A stretch of 27,631 nucleotides of DNA from a virus. Positions 15,603-23,617 of the stretch are shown piece after piece. Under the pieces are notes generated by a model. The model searched no databases, had not been told where the DNA came from, and was given only the letters and a program-made list of their open reading frames with translations. The translations under genes were made by a program, and so were the position numbers. The number at the start of each line of letters is the position of its first letter. Position 1 is the first letter of the stretch. The stretch covers positions 1-27,631 of the IMG/VR virus record IMGVR_UViG_3300030339_000198. One strand, given 5' to 3'.

Positions 15603-15625
15603 GGATATGGGTCAACCCCATATCC
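15603..15625. terminator. Bidirectional terminator between 15118-15597 and 15627-16430
   Basis: Arms GGATATGGG and CCCATATCC with a 5-nt loop. T-rich on the plus side (TTTATTTATA), weaker on the minus side. Confidence 0.8.
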
Positions 15626-15626
15626 T

Positions 15627-16430
15627 TTATTTATATCTAAATTTTATTGATCCTATGTATCCCCACAATTCTCTTATTATATTTAGATTACATATAGTAT
15701 TTATATGTTTTAAATCATCCCTTTCTATATATGGTAAATAGTTTGAATGATTCTTGGTATTTATAATATATCTAGACATATTATCGAAATTACGATAATA
15801 TTCAACATCTAACTCTAATCCTACGTATAGTTGATTAAATGATGCTATTAATTTAATGGTCTCTTCTACACCTTCCAATTCAGCAGACTGAAATACAGCT
15901 AATAAAAAATCTAAGAAGAAATTCTCATGTTTAACTAACTCTTCAGGTTTCATTCCTTTTATTGTTATCTTCTCTTTTTGAGAGAATGAATCGTACATAT
16001 AATATGCTTCTAAATCTTTATGATCTAGACTATAAAATGAAGAAAAAGTGTTATTATTGAGAAATTCTATATTCTCAAACTTAGTAATTTTGGCTGTTTT
16101 ATTTATCAAGAATATAGCATCATTTCTTATTGACAATACATCTGTATCTGATATATCATTAGCTTCAAAAAATAACTTTCTAGATTCCTCAATACCTTGT
16201 TGTTTTATTTTTATTATCTTAGGATTGTTCTTTTCCATTTTACCTATAGTAATTTGTCTTTCCATTCTAGGACATTTTAAAAAGTATTGATATTGACTCT
16301 CTGATAAAATTCCATATTTAAATAATATATTAATATTAGCTTTAGATATATCATACTCTCTTATTAATTGAGAAATTATAAATGGTATTTCAGCTTTGTA
16401 TCTTATATGTTTGTATAATTTACTGCTCAT
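15627..16430 (-). CDS. Hypothetical protein (267 aa)
   Basis: No family that I can name. It starts with a basic helix (KLYKHIRYK), then a segment that could fold as a helix-turn-helix (IREYDISKANINILFKYGILSESQYQYFL, about 23-51). A beta-rich middle follows (VLSIRNDAIFLINKTAKITKFENIEFL), then an all-helical C-terminus. The combination is compatible with a DNA- or RNA-binding phage protein, but nothing decides it. ATG preceded by AAGGAAG. It is monocistronic between a terminator upstream (16456-16488) and the convergent terminator downstream. AACAAAAAATAT before it is a near miss to the class 2 pattern. Confidence 0.72.
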   Translation of the reverse strand: MSSKLYKHIRYKAEIPFIISQLIREYDISKANINILFKYGILSESQYQYFLKCPRMERQITIGKMEKNNPKIIKIKQQGIEESRKLFFEANDISDTDVLSIRNDAIFLINKTAKITKFENIEFLNNNTFSSFYSLDHKDLEAYYMYDSFSQKEKITIKGMKPEELVKHENFFLDFLLAVFQSAELEGVEETIKLIASFNQLYVGLELDVEYYRNFDNMSRYIINTKNHSNYLPYIERDDLKHINTICNLNIIRELWGYIGSIKFRYK

Positions 16431-16449
16431 AAATTAACACTTCCTTAAT

Positions 16450-16488
16450 ATTTTTTGTTAAAAAATAGAGTAGGAAACCCTACTCTAT
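16450..16488 (-). terminator. Terminator at the end of the long RNase H operon
   Basis: Arms ATAGAGTAGG and CCTACTCTAT (16465-16488) then TTTTTTAACAAAAAA on the minus strand. Confidence 0.88.
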
Positions 16489-16527
16489 AATTTTATAATT
16501 AGGGGTAATGATAACATCAGTAATATG

Positions 16528-17037
16528 TTAGAAATATTTTGAAATATTATCATTTGTGATTATTGATTTTTTGACAATATCCTCACCATTTTCCATTACA
16601 AATAGATTTAAGAATCTCTTTCTATCTTGTTCAAAATTATATAATGAACTTTTATTCATTATAACTTCTTGACCATATTCATAGTCTTCAGGATTATAAC
16701 AAATAGTGGAGATAATATTATATCTTTGTTGTAAAAATTTTTGTAATGATTCTGTAATTACATCCCAACCATCTCCCATAGTAATTAATATGACTATACT
16801 TTTACCTTCAAATACTGGAACTATTATATTCATCAATTCCATAAACACTATATTATTCTCTAGAATAAATTTGGCATACATCATATCAAATAACTTTGGT
16901 TCTAATGATGTACACTCATATGGAGGTGCTAAGTTTACTCTTTGGAATCCCATTTTAAAAGAACTTAAATTTAGAAAATATGTATCTTTTGTTATATACA
17001 ATTTACTCAATGTATCTGATGTCATAAATGTAACCAT
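16528..17037 (-). CDS. Hypothetical protein (169 aa), possible relative of its upstream neighbour
   Basis: Not recognised. Its middle (about 55-105: LFDMMYAKFIL...VFMELMNIIVPVFEGKSIVILIT...ITESLQKFLQQRYN) has the same order of hydrophobic helix, G-K/N-x-I(V/I)(I/L) strand and (L)xKF helix as residues 70-125 of 17043-17726, so the two may be diverged tandem duplicates. This is a by-eye similarity and weak. The alpha/beta pattern could be a Rossmann-like fold. ATG preceded by GAGGTTAG, 5 nt after the upstream stop. Last gene of the operon. Confidence 0.7.
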   Translation of the reverse strand: MVTFMTSDTLSKLYITKDTYFLNLSSFKMGFQRVNLAPPYECTSLEPKLFDMMYAKFILENNIVFMELMNIIVPVFEGKSIVILITMGDGWDVITESLQKFLQQRYNIISTICYNPEDYEYGQEVIMNKSSLYNFEQDRKRFLNLFVMENGEDIVKKSIITNDNISKYF

Positions 17038-17042
17038 ATTAA

Positions 17043-17726
17043 CTAACCTCTGTGAACCATAGGTTTTAAAAATTTACCTATAGTTTTCACTTGTTCTTTA
17101 TAATTATAGAAGTATAGTGCATAATCTTCTAATGTTGGATTAGGATTCTTTAAATATGGTTTCATATCCATACTTAATTTAATTATAACATTATCAGAAA
17201 ACCATTCTGATTTAGGGAAATCCATAAATAAATCTTCTATTGTATAGAAATTAAATAGATATAATAATTCTATTATATTCTTAGTATAATTCAAATCAAA
17301 ACTACAAGGTCTATCCATATTAGTTCCTATAATTCCTATAATCAATCCAAACGTGATCCCTGCAAACTTCATCAATTGTGGTACAAAAGTATCTGCATGA
17401 TCTTTTGAGGTATACAATATGATATTGTTTCCTTTACATAGAGATGCTATTATAAGCATAAAAGTAGTCAATGGTTCTTGACTTTGAAGATACCTAAAAT
17501 AATTAGTTTCAAAAGCTTCGTTACCTTCTTCTATTTGAGACATAAATGATTGATAATCTGGAAGTAGGGAACTGGCAATATTCCCTTGTTGTGCTCTGAT
17601 TGTTCTAAATAGATTCTGATCTATATCTTGACCATCTTGTAAAAACATAACAATTGTATTAGGTGCTATGCATTGATGTACAACAATATTAGGATCAGTC
17701 GTTAAATATATATCACCAGTAATCAT
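17043..17726 (-). CDS. Hypothetical protein (227 aa)
   Basis: Not recognised. A beta-rich start (ITGDIYLTTDPNIVVHQCIAPNTIVMFLQDGQ) is followed by a hydrophobic alpha/beta centre (TFMLIIASLCKGNNIILYTS, FAGITFGLIIGIIGTN) and a helical, acidic end. The hydrophobic runs are interrupted and look like buried strands rather than membrane spans. It is tightly packed between 17745-18086 (18 nt) and 16528-17037 (5 nt) in the RNase H operon. ATG with AAAGGGG upstream. See the weak similarity noted for the next gene. Confidence 0.7.
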   Translation of the reverse strand: MITGDIYLTTDPNIVVHQCIAPNTIVMFLQDGQDIDQNLFRTIRAQQGNIASSLLPDYQSFMSQIEEGNEAFETNYFRYLQSQEPLTTFMLIIASLCKGNNIILYTSKDHADTFVPQLMKFAGITFGLIIGIIGTNMDRPCSFDLNYTKNIIELLYLFNFYTIEDLFMDFPKSEWFSDNVIIKLSMDMKPYLKNPNPTLEDYALYFYNYKEQVKTIGKFLKPMVHRG

Positions 17727-17744
17727 ATAATATATTCCCCTTTC

Positions 17745-18086
17745 TTAATAATCCAATAATATGAAATCATGAAATGGATCATTTAATATATTTACAAAAT
17801 CGAATAAACTTTGTCTATATTCTTTAGATAATGATTTTAGATCATATGAAGCTATCATTTGTTTTAATTGTTCATACTTTTCTTTATTTAATATTTGATA
17901 ATTGATTATCTCTTTATCTTTTTCATCATCATATAATTCTAATGAAATACAAGAATCTTGTACTTTGTCTAAAAAGTAAGCTATAATATCACTAAACCAT
18001 ATATTTGATTGTCTTGATACAAATTCATCACAATATTTATTATCTATTTTTTTATTCCCTTTACATAATATTAAATTAGTACTCAT
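17745..18086 (-). CDS. Hypothetical protein (113 aa)
   Basis: Not recognised. Small, acidic and helical, with LILCKGNKKIDNKYCDEFVSRQSN at the N-terminus and a C-terminal helix-rich segment (YEQLKQMIASYDLKSLSKEYRQSLFDFVNILND). No motif or membrane segment. It sits 13 nt after the kinase-like gene in the long operon; ATG with AAAGGAG upstream. Confidence 0.68.
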   Translation of the reverse strand: MSTNLILCKGNKKIDNKYCDEFVSRQSNIWFSDIIAYFLDKVQDSCISLELYDDEKDKEIINYQILNKEKYEQLKQMIASYDLKSLSKEYRQSLFDFVNILNDPFHDFILLDY

Positions 18087-18099
18087 ATATTCTCCTTTC

Positions 18100-19350
18100 T
18101 TAATATAAATGATCGTTATCTTGATCTACTTTTTGTTTCATCTTTCTGATCTTCTCTACATATTCTACATCATCTTCTTGATTGTATTCTGTATTGATTT
18201 GACTATTTTCTTCAAAATCCGAATCTTTTAAATTAAATTTATTAAGTATATTTTCTTCATCATCTTCTTCGTCTAATATATTTTGATTTATTATCTCTCC
18301 AAGATTAGAAGGAATTTCTAATTTATCTTTATGTATTTCTGTAGTAGATCTAACTCTTACTTTTTGTTCTATGATATTAGGAATATTAGTTTCAGATTTA
18401 GATTGCTCTTTAATTCTATTTCTTCTTCCATTAGGAACAAAATCATCATAGATTTGTTGATCCTTAGTAGATGGAGTTATTCTATTAGATGATCTATCTA
18501 TAAAATCACTTTCATTACCACCTATAATTGATTCTAAATTTTCTCCTTGATATAAATATACTTTTGACATAACGTCATTCACTCCTTTTACATATATTAT
18601 ATTATTATCAATACTTGATTGTAAATCTTTTGCGAAGTATCTTTTTCCACATTTAGTACATATTATATTATCAAAAGTCTTATCATAATCTATAAGACCA
18701 GAACAATTAACCCCAGATGCTTTGTCCTTTAATGTGCAATATAACTTATTACCATCTAATTTATACATGTAAGGAAAGTCTAATAGTACAGGACCAAAAC
18801 CTTTCCTTACACCATAATTTTGAAAGAATTCTATACAACCAATATCATCTAGAACATATTTACCTATTATTCTATTTACTATTAAATCAAAAACATCTTC
18901 TGCTACTTGTGCAAATTCTTCAAATAATCTAATTGGTTGTACTACCTCTGTAGTGGATACTACACCACATGAATGTACATCGAATATTTTTGTACAGAAT
19001 GGTTTTAGATAGAATTGATTTTCATATTCTCTTAAAGAATCAGATAATCCTACAGAATCAAATGCTATCTTAAGACAAAATGAATTGTCTTCTAAATATC
19101 TATATATGACCCTATTTGTCCCAGAAAACCATCTTCTAAATCCCTTAGAGTATACTATTTCATTAATTAACCTTTTCTTTTCCTTAACATTTCCTGCTAA
19201 CTTATTTGATTTTGCGATATTATATAATTCATATATTTCAGATTCTATAAAGAAATTAGAAACATTTGGACCCATTAAAGCATCAAAATGGAATTCTAAT
19301 GGGCTTCGTTCTTCATTATAAAGAATATCTAGCACATTAACTTTACTCAC
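18100..19350 (-). CDS. Kinase-like fold protein with zinc ribbon and disordered acidic tail
   Basis: 416 aa. Residues 75-200 resemble a protein-kinase-like fold: a loop with G77 and a strand FCLKIAFD (91-98) with K94 as the would-be ATP lysine, an acidic helix with E108/E110, and GFGPVLLDFPY (184-194), where LLDF recalls the DFG metal-binding segment. No clear HRD loop is visible, so it may be a pseudokinase or a different fold. A zinc ribbon follows: C205, C216, C231, C234 (CTKCGKRY). Residues from about 280 to 416 are disordered, with an Asp/Glu-rich patch (EEDDEEN) and a basic end. GTG start overlapping the upstream stop (GTGA) with AGGAGG before it, suggesting translational coupling to 19347-20138. 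Function is not established. Confidence 0.6.
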   Translation of the reverse strand: MSKVNVLDILYNEERSPLEFHFDALMGPNVSNFFIESEIYELYNIAKSNKLAGNVKEKKRLINEIVYSKGFRRWFSGTNRVIYRYLEDNSFCLKIAFDSVGLSDSLREYENQFYLKPFCTKIFDVHSCGVVSTTEVVQPIRLFEEFAQVAEDVFDLIVNRIIGKYVLDDIGCIEFFQNYGVRKGFGPVLLDFPYMYKLDGNKLYCTLKDKASGVNCSGLIDYDKTFDNIICTKCGKRYFAKDLQSSIDNNIIYVKGVNDVMSKVYLYQGENLESIIGGNESDFIDRSSNRITPSTKDQQIYDDFVPNGRRNRIKEQSKSETNIPNIIEQKVRVRSTTEIHKDKLEIPSNLGEIINQNILDEEDDEENILNKFNLKDSDFEENSQINTEYNQEDDVEYVEKIRKMKQKVDQDNDHLY

Positions 19351-20138
19351 ACCCCATATCCTCCTGCATTTCTTTTTTCTATTTCGATCAAGATTCTATT
19401 CATAAAATCCTTTCTTGCAGCAACATTTTCAGATTTTTCTTCATAGTGAGGAAGATTAGATTCTAAATCATCTATAGATACATTCATAGGTCCATTGTTG
19501 TCATACATACTGTTGAAATAATCAGATGAATCACCTTTGTGTACTCCTACTAAACTTTTATAACTATCTTTATTATATAATCTAGCCAAGTTCTCTGTGT
19601 TTCTTTGTTTCTCTTCATCTCTTATTATATCATCTACCAGATTGGCAGACTTATCCATGAATTCGTTGAAAGTACAATCTTTAGGAACTAATGTTTGTCT
19701 ATAATCATACACTTTAGACTGTGCCTCAAATATAGCAGATGATGTTTGATTTTCTGGTATGTTATAGAATGTATTTAATAACATCATCTGATTTTTTACT
19801 TCTTTAGATACATCTTCTTCAAACACTGGATCATATAATTCTCCCATTAAAGATTCGTTTACTGTCTCATTACTACATTTACTAGCAGACATACTGATAG
19901 CTTTCATAACGTCACCTTGTTGTCTCATTTGTTCTTTCATATGTATTTGTTCTTGTTTTTTCTTTTCTTCTTCTAGATATGGATTGTAATAATTATAATT
20001 GTTAGTATAATATCCTCCCATATTATTATATCCAGCAGAAGATATTGGTTCACCTAAATGATTATATCCAGCAGGTTCGGAAGATGGACCACCAATTGGA
20101 TTGGGAGGGATATAGTTATTGTTATTAAAAAACTGCAT
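19347..20138 (-). CDS. Hypothetical protein with Asn/Gly/Tyr/Pro-rich N-terminus (263 aa)
   Basis: The first 60 residues are low complexity (NNNNYIPPNPIGGPSSEPAGYNHLGEP and YYTNNYNYYNPY), probably disordered or assembly-prone. A charged helix follows (EEEKKKQEQIHMKEQMRQQ, 56-74), then a helical body. No family recognised; similar compositions occur in phage particle or nucleus-associated proteins, but that does not decide anything. It has an internal class 1 promoter 33 nt upstream overlapping the end of the preceding gene, and its stop overlaps the GTG of the kinase-like gene, so the two may be made together. Confidence 0.7.
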   Translation of the reverse strand: MQFFNNNNYIPPNPIGGPSSEPAGYNHLGEPISSAGYNNMGGYYTNNYNYYNPYLEEEKKKQEQIHMKEQMRQQGDVMKAISMSASKCSNETVNESLMGELYDPVFEEDVSKEVKNQMMLLNTFYNIPENQTSSAIFEAQSKVYDYRQTLVPKDCTFNEFMDKSANLVDDIIRDEEKQRNTENLARLYNKDSYKSLVGVHKGDSSDYFNSMYDNNGPMNVSIDDLESNLPHYEEKSENVAARKDFMNRILIEIEKRNAGGYGV

Positions 20139-20170
20139 AATGTTATCTCCCTTCTAAGATCTATCAGTTC

Positions 20171-20187
20171 TATAATATATAACTATA
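20171..20187 (-). promoter_or_regulatory. Class 1 (early-type) promoter element, internal to operon
   Basis: Minus-strand TATAGTTATATATTATA overlapping the stop codon of 20183-20905, 33 nt before the ATG at 20138. No terminator precedes it, so it boosts rather than starts the operon. Confidence 0.65.
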
Positions 20188-20905
20188 ATTTAAATTCGTA
20201 TTCATCATAAAGTTTTTCTACAGTTGCACATTTTTCATTATATATTTTCATCATTCTTAAGAAATATTCACCAGTTATTTCTATCTCTGGTTTAACATGT
20301 CCAAGATAAAAACATATTAATTCTACAAATAGTTTCATTAAAGTATATGTGTACACATCAGCTATTCTTCCTACCACATGTATCATTCGATTAGAATCTA
20401 TTGGGTCGTTGTTAACTTCACCTAGCATGTAAATATTAAATAAAGTTTCAGCTTTTGTCATTCCTTCTAAAAAGAAATTTTGATAAATTATATTAATATC
20501 TTTTAACTTTCCATCTATTATAAAATCACCAAAGAATGTATTATATATATGTATTGAGGTTATACGGAATAATTTCTCGCAATTATAGCGACATGAACTA
20601 TCATCTGAATTTGATCTTAAGAGTGAATTAAATAACATTTCACCTAAAACTTCTCTTTTATCAATATTAGTAATATCAGAATTGATATAATTACATAATT
20701 GTCTTGTGGTTGTTGTTAATAAATATTCTGTTCTATTTCTAAATAAATCAGCGATATTACGTGAGTTTACTCTATCAGCTATGAACTGTTGCCTACATAA
20801 ATTATCATTCATAGTTTGATATATAGTCCTCACATTTGGTGCTCCTGGGAACATGTCGTCTCTTCTCATAAATGTTTTTAATTCTGATGTTATCATTTTT
20901 TCCAT
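20183..20905 (-). CDS. Hypothetical protein (240 aa)
   Basis: Not recognised. Helical throughout, with NVRTIYQTMNDNLCRQQFIADRVNSRNIADLFRNRTEYLLTTTTRQL in the first third and a hydrophobic helix pair near the C-terminus (YTLMKLFVELICFYLG), too polar-flanked to call a membrane span. ATG with GAGGAGAATG upstream; an ATG three codons in is possible. Third gene of the RNase H operon, 27 nt after 20933-21376. Confidence 0.7.
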   Translation of the reverse strand: MEKMITSELKTFMRRDDMFPGAPNVRTIYQTMNDNLCRQQFIADRVNSRNIADLFRNRTEYLLTTTTRQLCNYINSDITNIDKREVLGEMLFNSLLRSNSDDSSCRYNCEKLFRITSIHIYNTFFGDFIIDGKLKDINIIYQNFFLEGMTKAETLFNIYMLGEVNNDPIDSNRMIHVVGRIADVYTYTLMKLFVELICFYLGHVKPEIEITGEYFLRMMKIYNEKCATVEKLYDEYEFKL

Positions 20906-20932
20906 TTTTCATTCTCCTCTATTATAAAATTT

Positions 20933-21376
20933 TTATTGAAAATATTTAGTAACTAAGTTTTTTATAGAATTAATATCTACAATTATATTCAACCTATTCA
21001 ATTCTATTTTTATTGATTCTGATAAAATATCTGAATTAGATTTGTCTAACTGCTCTTCAAAGTAAATATTAGTTAAAACCTTATCAGTTATTTCTATTAT
21101 ATTATTAGATTGAATCGAAGGTAAATTATTTAAAGCTGATATAAAATCTGTAAGTTCTTTTCTAAAGTTTAATCTCTTTAGATATGTATTAGAATAATTT
21201 GTAACATTAACAGATCTTTGTTTACTAGGAACATAATCATTATCATCTAGATGATTATTATATTTTGGAGATAATCCTTGTAAGTTTTGTTCCTCTTGCC
21301 ATGGTAATCTTATTAGATTTGGTTGTTGTATTCCAATGTCATATTGTGATGGTAGATAATTATTATCATTATACAT
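20933..21376 (-). CDS. Hypothetical protein (147 aa)
   Basis: Not recognised. The first 60 residues are polar and probably disordered (YNDNNYLPSQYDIGIQQPN and NNHLDDNDYVPSKQRS), and the rest is a helical domain with regular hydrophobic spacing (ELTDFISALNNLPSIQ, ILSESIKIELNRLNIIV). The N-terminal tail resembles in style that of 19347-20138 in the same operon. ATG with AGAAAGGATG upstream; 7 nt after the RNase H-like gene. Confidence 0.7.
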   Translation of the reverse strand: MYNDNNYLPSQYDIGIQQPNLIRLPWQEEQNLQGLSPKYNNHLDDNDYVPSKQRSVNVTNYSNTYLKRLNFRKELTDFISALNNLPSIQSNNIIEITDKVLTNIYFEEQLDKSNSDILSESIKIELNRLNIIVDINSIKNLVTKYFQ

Positions 21377-21383
21377 TGTTTAT

Positions 21384-22100
21384 TCATCCTTTCTTAAATT
21401 GATTTGTTATATTTCTAAATTGTTCTAAACCTTGTTTATTATTATAGAAGTCTCTATAAACCATTTTTTCAGTTTTCATACCTATTAAACTTTTCTCTAC
21501 ATTATCTAAATAAACTTTTGTCATTATATCTACTTCATTGTTATACTTAGATAGATTTTCTATTAAATTAGTAGAAGGGTTTATATTGTTTATTGTTCTA
21601 AATACATTAATAGCGTTGTCTACTGAATCTTTATTCTTTACATCAACATGTCCTTTTTGATGATAGAAATTTATGTAGAGTTGATTGGTAATTATGTCAT
21701 CGATTATGTTTTTAAATGTATCTTGATTTTCTACAGGTTTTCTAGAACTATTTACAAATGATCCATTTTTAGCATTCTTTATCCATGAATCTAACCATAC
21801 ATTTAATCCTGATATACATATATTAGAATCGGCAAATAGATTTATAACTCTAAATCTATATTTATACATATTAGCAAGAAAAATTCCTAATCTTACTGCT
21901 TGTATTTCTCCAGAGTTATTAGTAGAATCATAAGATAAATATGCTTGTTGATTACAAATATAAGGCAAACCATTGAACGTGGTGACTGCGACTGCACCTG
22001 GGCATGCTATAAAATAGTTTCCTACCATTTTTACAGAAGCATCTGTAAACACATTTAAAGTATAAGGATTAAAAATTTCATCTACAATTAAATCCTTCAT
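21384..22100 (-). CDS. RNase H-like nuclease (RNase HI fold)
   Basis: 238 aa. The DEDD metal ligands are visible: D20 in LNVFTDAS, E65 in NNSGEIQAV, D91 in FADSNICISGL, and D191 in YNNEVD, with the HQKGH motif (H151) before the last, as in RNase HI. About 45 extra residues follow the last Asp and about 15 precede the first strand, so it is longer than E. coli RNase HI (155 aa). It should cut the RNA of RNA:DNA hybrids, for example in primer removal or R-loop clearance. The start is the ATG at 22098-22100, because AAAGGGGG ends 10 nt before it; ATGs at 22109 and 22124 lie at or before the ribosome site and against the promoter. Head of the longest operon, 28 nt after a class 1 promoter. Confidence 0.85.
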   Translation of the reverse strand: MKDLIVDEIFNPYTLNVFTDASVKMVGNYFIACPGAVAVTTFNGLPYICNQQAYLSYDSTNNSGEIQAVRLGIFLANMYKYRFRVINLFADSNICISGLNVWLDSWIKNAKNGSFVNSSRKPVENQDTFKNIIDDIITNQLYINFYHQKGHVDVKNKDSVDNAINVFRTINNINPSTNLIENLSKYNNEVDIMTKVYLDNVEKSLIGMKTEKMVYRDFYNNKQGLEQFRNITNQFKKG

Positions 22101-22127
22101 ATAATACATTCCCCCTTTGTACATCTA

Positions 22128-22144
22128 TATAATATATAACTATA
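22128..22144 (-). promoter_or_regulatory. Class 1 (early-type) promoter element
   Basis: Minus-strand TATAGTTATATATTATA, 28 nt before the ATG of the RNase H-like gene and after the terminator at 22172-22203. Confidence 0.66.
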
Positions 22145-22171
22145 AATATAATTATATACCTATCCCTTTCT

Positions 22172-22203
22172 CATTAAAAAATAGAGATAGCCTAAGCTAT
22201 CTC
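22172..22203 (-). terminator. Terminator after 22264-22773
   Basis: Arms GAGATAG and CTATCTC (22184-22203), then ATTTTTTAAT on the minus strand. Confidence 0.85.
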
Positions 22204-22263
22204 AAATTGAGTGTGTATTAAATTAAGATGTTTTTTATCAATTTATAGTTATATTTGTTGTAT

Positions 22264-22773
22264 TTATTTACATTCACATTTCTTCTTACCACATTTCTTA
22301 CACTTAGTTTTTGATGTAGAATTCTTTGTTGTTACTTTAATACCTTTTTCTTTTATATCATCAATAGTTTTCTTTATCTTCTCTTTTTCTTCTTTACCTT
22401 TTTTCTTTAAAGATTTAAGTATAGAAGCTTTTTCATCAAATACCAGATAAGTATTAGACAAATTCATTCCTACTGATACATTTTCCTCAAGTTGACAAAC
22501 TTTATCTAGAGCTTCTTTAATAGTACAATCACAATATTCTGATAGATTATATATATCATTATAATCTACATAATTTTCTGTACCAATTGAAGTTACTCTC
22601 TCTTGTACAGGAATATCCTCTACTCTATATATAAATTCCTCTGGCATTTCTGTACATTCAGAAAAGAATTGTTCTATATCAGAATCAATACTTTGTTCTG
22701 ACATATGTTTATAGTTATTTGTATCAATACTAGCACATTCTTGCATAATACTTAAAGTCTTATCATTTAACAT
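22264..22773 (-). CDS. Hypothetical protein with acidic body and Lys/Cys-rich tail (169 aa)
   Basis: Not recognised. Residues 1-110 are acidic; 112-140 form a very basic helix (KSLKKKGKEEKEKIKKTIDDIKEKG), and the end is TKCKKCGKKKCECK, with four cysteines in a CxxC-x4-CxC pattern that could hold a metal ion. A cysteine pair (YCDC) also occurs near residue 80. The basic tail suggests nucleic acid contact. ATG with AAGGAGG upstream, 19 nt after the HNH-like gene, with which it probably shares the class 2 promoter. Confidence 0.7.
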   Translation of the reverse strand: MLNDKTLSIMQECASIDTNNYKHMSEQSIDSDIEQFFSECTEMPEEFIYRVEDIPVQERVTSIGTENYVDYNDIYNLSEYCDCTIKEALDKVCQLEENVSVGMNLSNTYLVFDEKASILKSLKKKGKEEKEKIKKTIDDIKEKGIKVTTKNSTSKTKCKKCGKKKCECK

Positions 22774-22792
22774 TCTTAGTCCTCCTTATATT

Positions 22793-23617
22793 TTAAATTA
22801 CTTGTAAGTTCTTTGGTTTATCTCTTACCATAAATACTTTTCTATCATATAAATCTCTATCTCCTAATTTTAATTCTATAACAGGAGATGATTCTTGTTG
22901 TCTCAAAGTATCAATTCTTTGATTCATTTTTTCTACAATAGAATCATAAGTTGGTAATTGGTACACATCTGTCATATCTAAATATAAATAATTTCTTTCA
23001 ATTAATCTTATATTCTTTGCTAAGTCTGAATTATATACAGAAGTATATTTTCTTATTTTATCTAATAGTAGTCTGGTTTCTGGTTCAAAATAAGGTTCAT
23101 ACATTCCTATAAATCTTTCTATATTCCCAAATACTTTATCCATAGGCACAAATAAATAATTACCATGTACCAATTCATGAACAGTTTCTGATAATGGGAC
23201 TAATCCCACTAATAAAGAATAATGTAGATACATTACTTCTTCTGCTACTAAATTCTCATTTATAGAATGTCTCATTCTAACACGTTTATTATAGATTGTT
23301 CTAGTAATATCATATAAAGTAAAAGGTTCATGATGAATATGGATTTTGATCTTATAATTATTCTCATTGGAAACATTTTGCATGAAAGCACATTTATTCA
23401 TATCCATATTATCTCTTAGATAATTAGTTAGTTGTCTATACTCAAATGAACCACGGCATATTTTTTCTATGTTACCCATGTATTTTGAGAATTCTTTTTC
23501 ATTCATTAAATCATAATCATCTACGTCAAATTTAGGTACAGATGGTATTTTATGAACATGTGAAGGATTAGGATCATTGTCAAATAAAATCTCCTTAATT
23601 TCATACGGGTCTCGCAT
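22793..23617 (-). CDS. HNH-like protein of unknown function, paralogue of 12294-12995
   Basis: 274 aa. The conserved core shared with the plus-strand paralogue is IHIHHEPFTLYDI (92-104, H95-H96), then VPLSETVHELVHGN (140-153, H147, H151), then VFGNIERFIGMYEPYF (162-177). The His-His strand and the later PL-x4-H-x3-H look like a diverged HNH/beta-beta-alpha metal site, but no canonical Asn is assigned. It differs in having a ~95-residue C-terminal extension and a longer N-terminus. The start region is unusual: the Shine-Dalgarno lies between the arms of a perfect 10-bp inverted repeat that ends directly at the ATG. It leads a two-gene unit with 22264-22773. Confidence 0.75.
   Translation of the reverse strand: MRDPYEIKEILFDNDPNPSHVHKIPSVPKFDVDDYDLMNEKEFSKYMGNIEKICRGSFEYRQLTNYLRDNMDMNKCAFMQNVSNENNYKIKIHIHHEPFTLYDITRTIYNKRVRMRHSINENLVAEEVMYLHYSLLVGLVPLSETVHELVHGNYLFVPMDKVFGNIERFIGMYEPYFEPETRLLLDKIRKYTSVYNSDLAKNIRLIERNYLYLDMTDVYQLPTYDSIVEKMNQRIDTLRQQESSPVIELKLGDRDLYDRKVFMVRDKPKNLQVI

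Noticed and set aside
16449-16460. AACAAAAAATAT before 15627-16430 as a class 2 promoter
   Set aside because: The box is right but the TA is out of register by one base; such strings are common in this AT-rich DNA.
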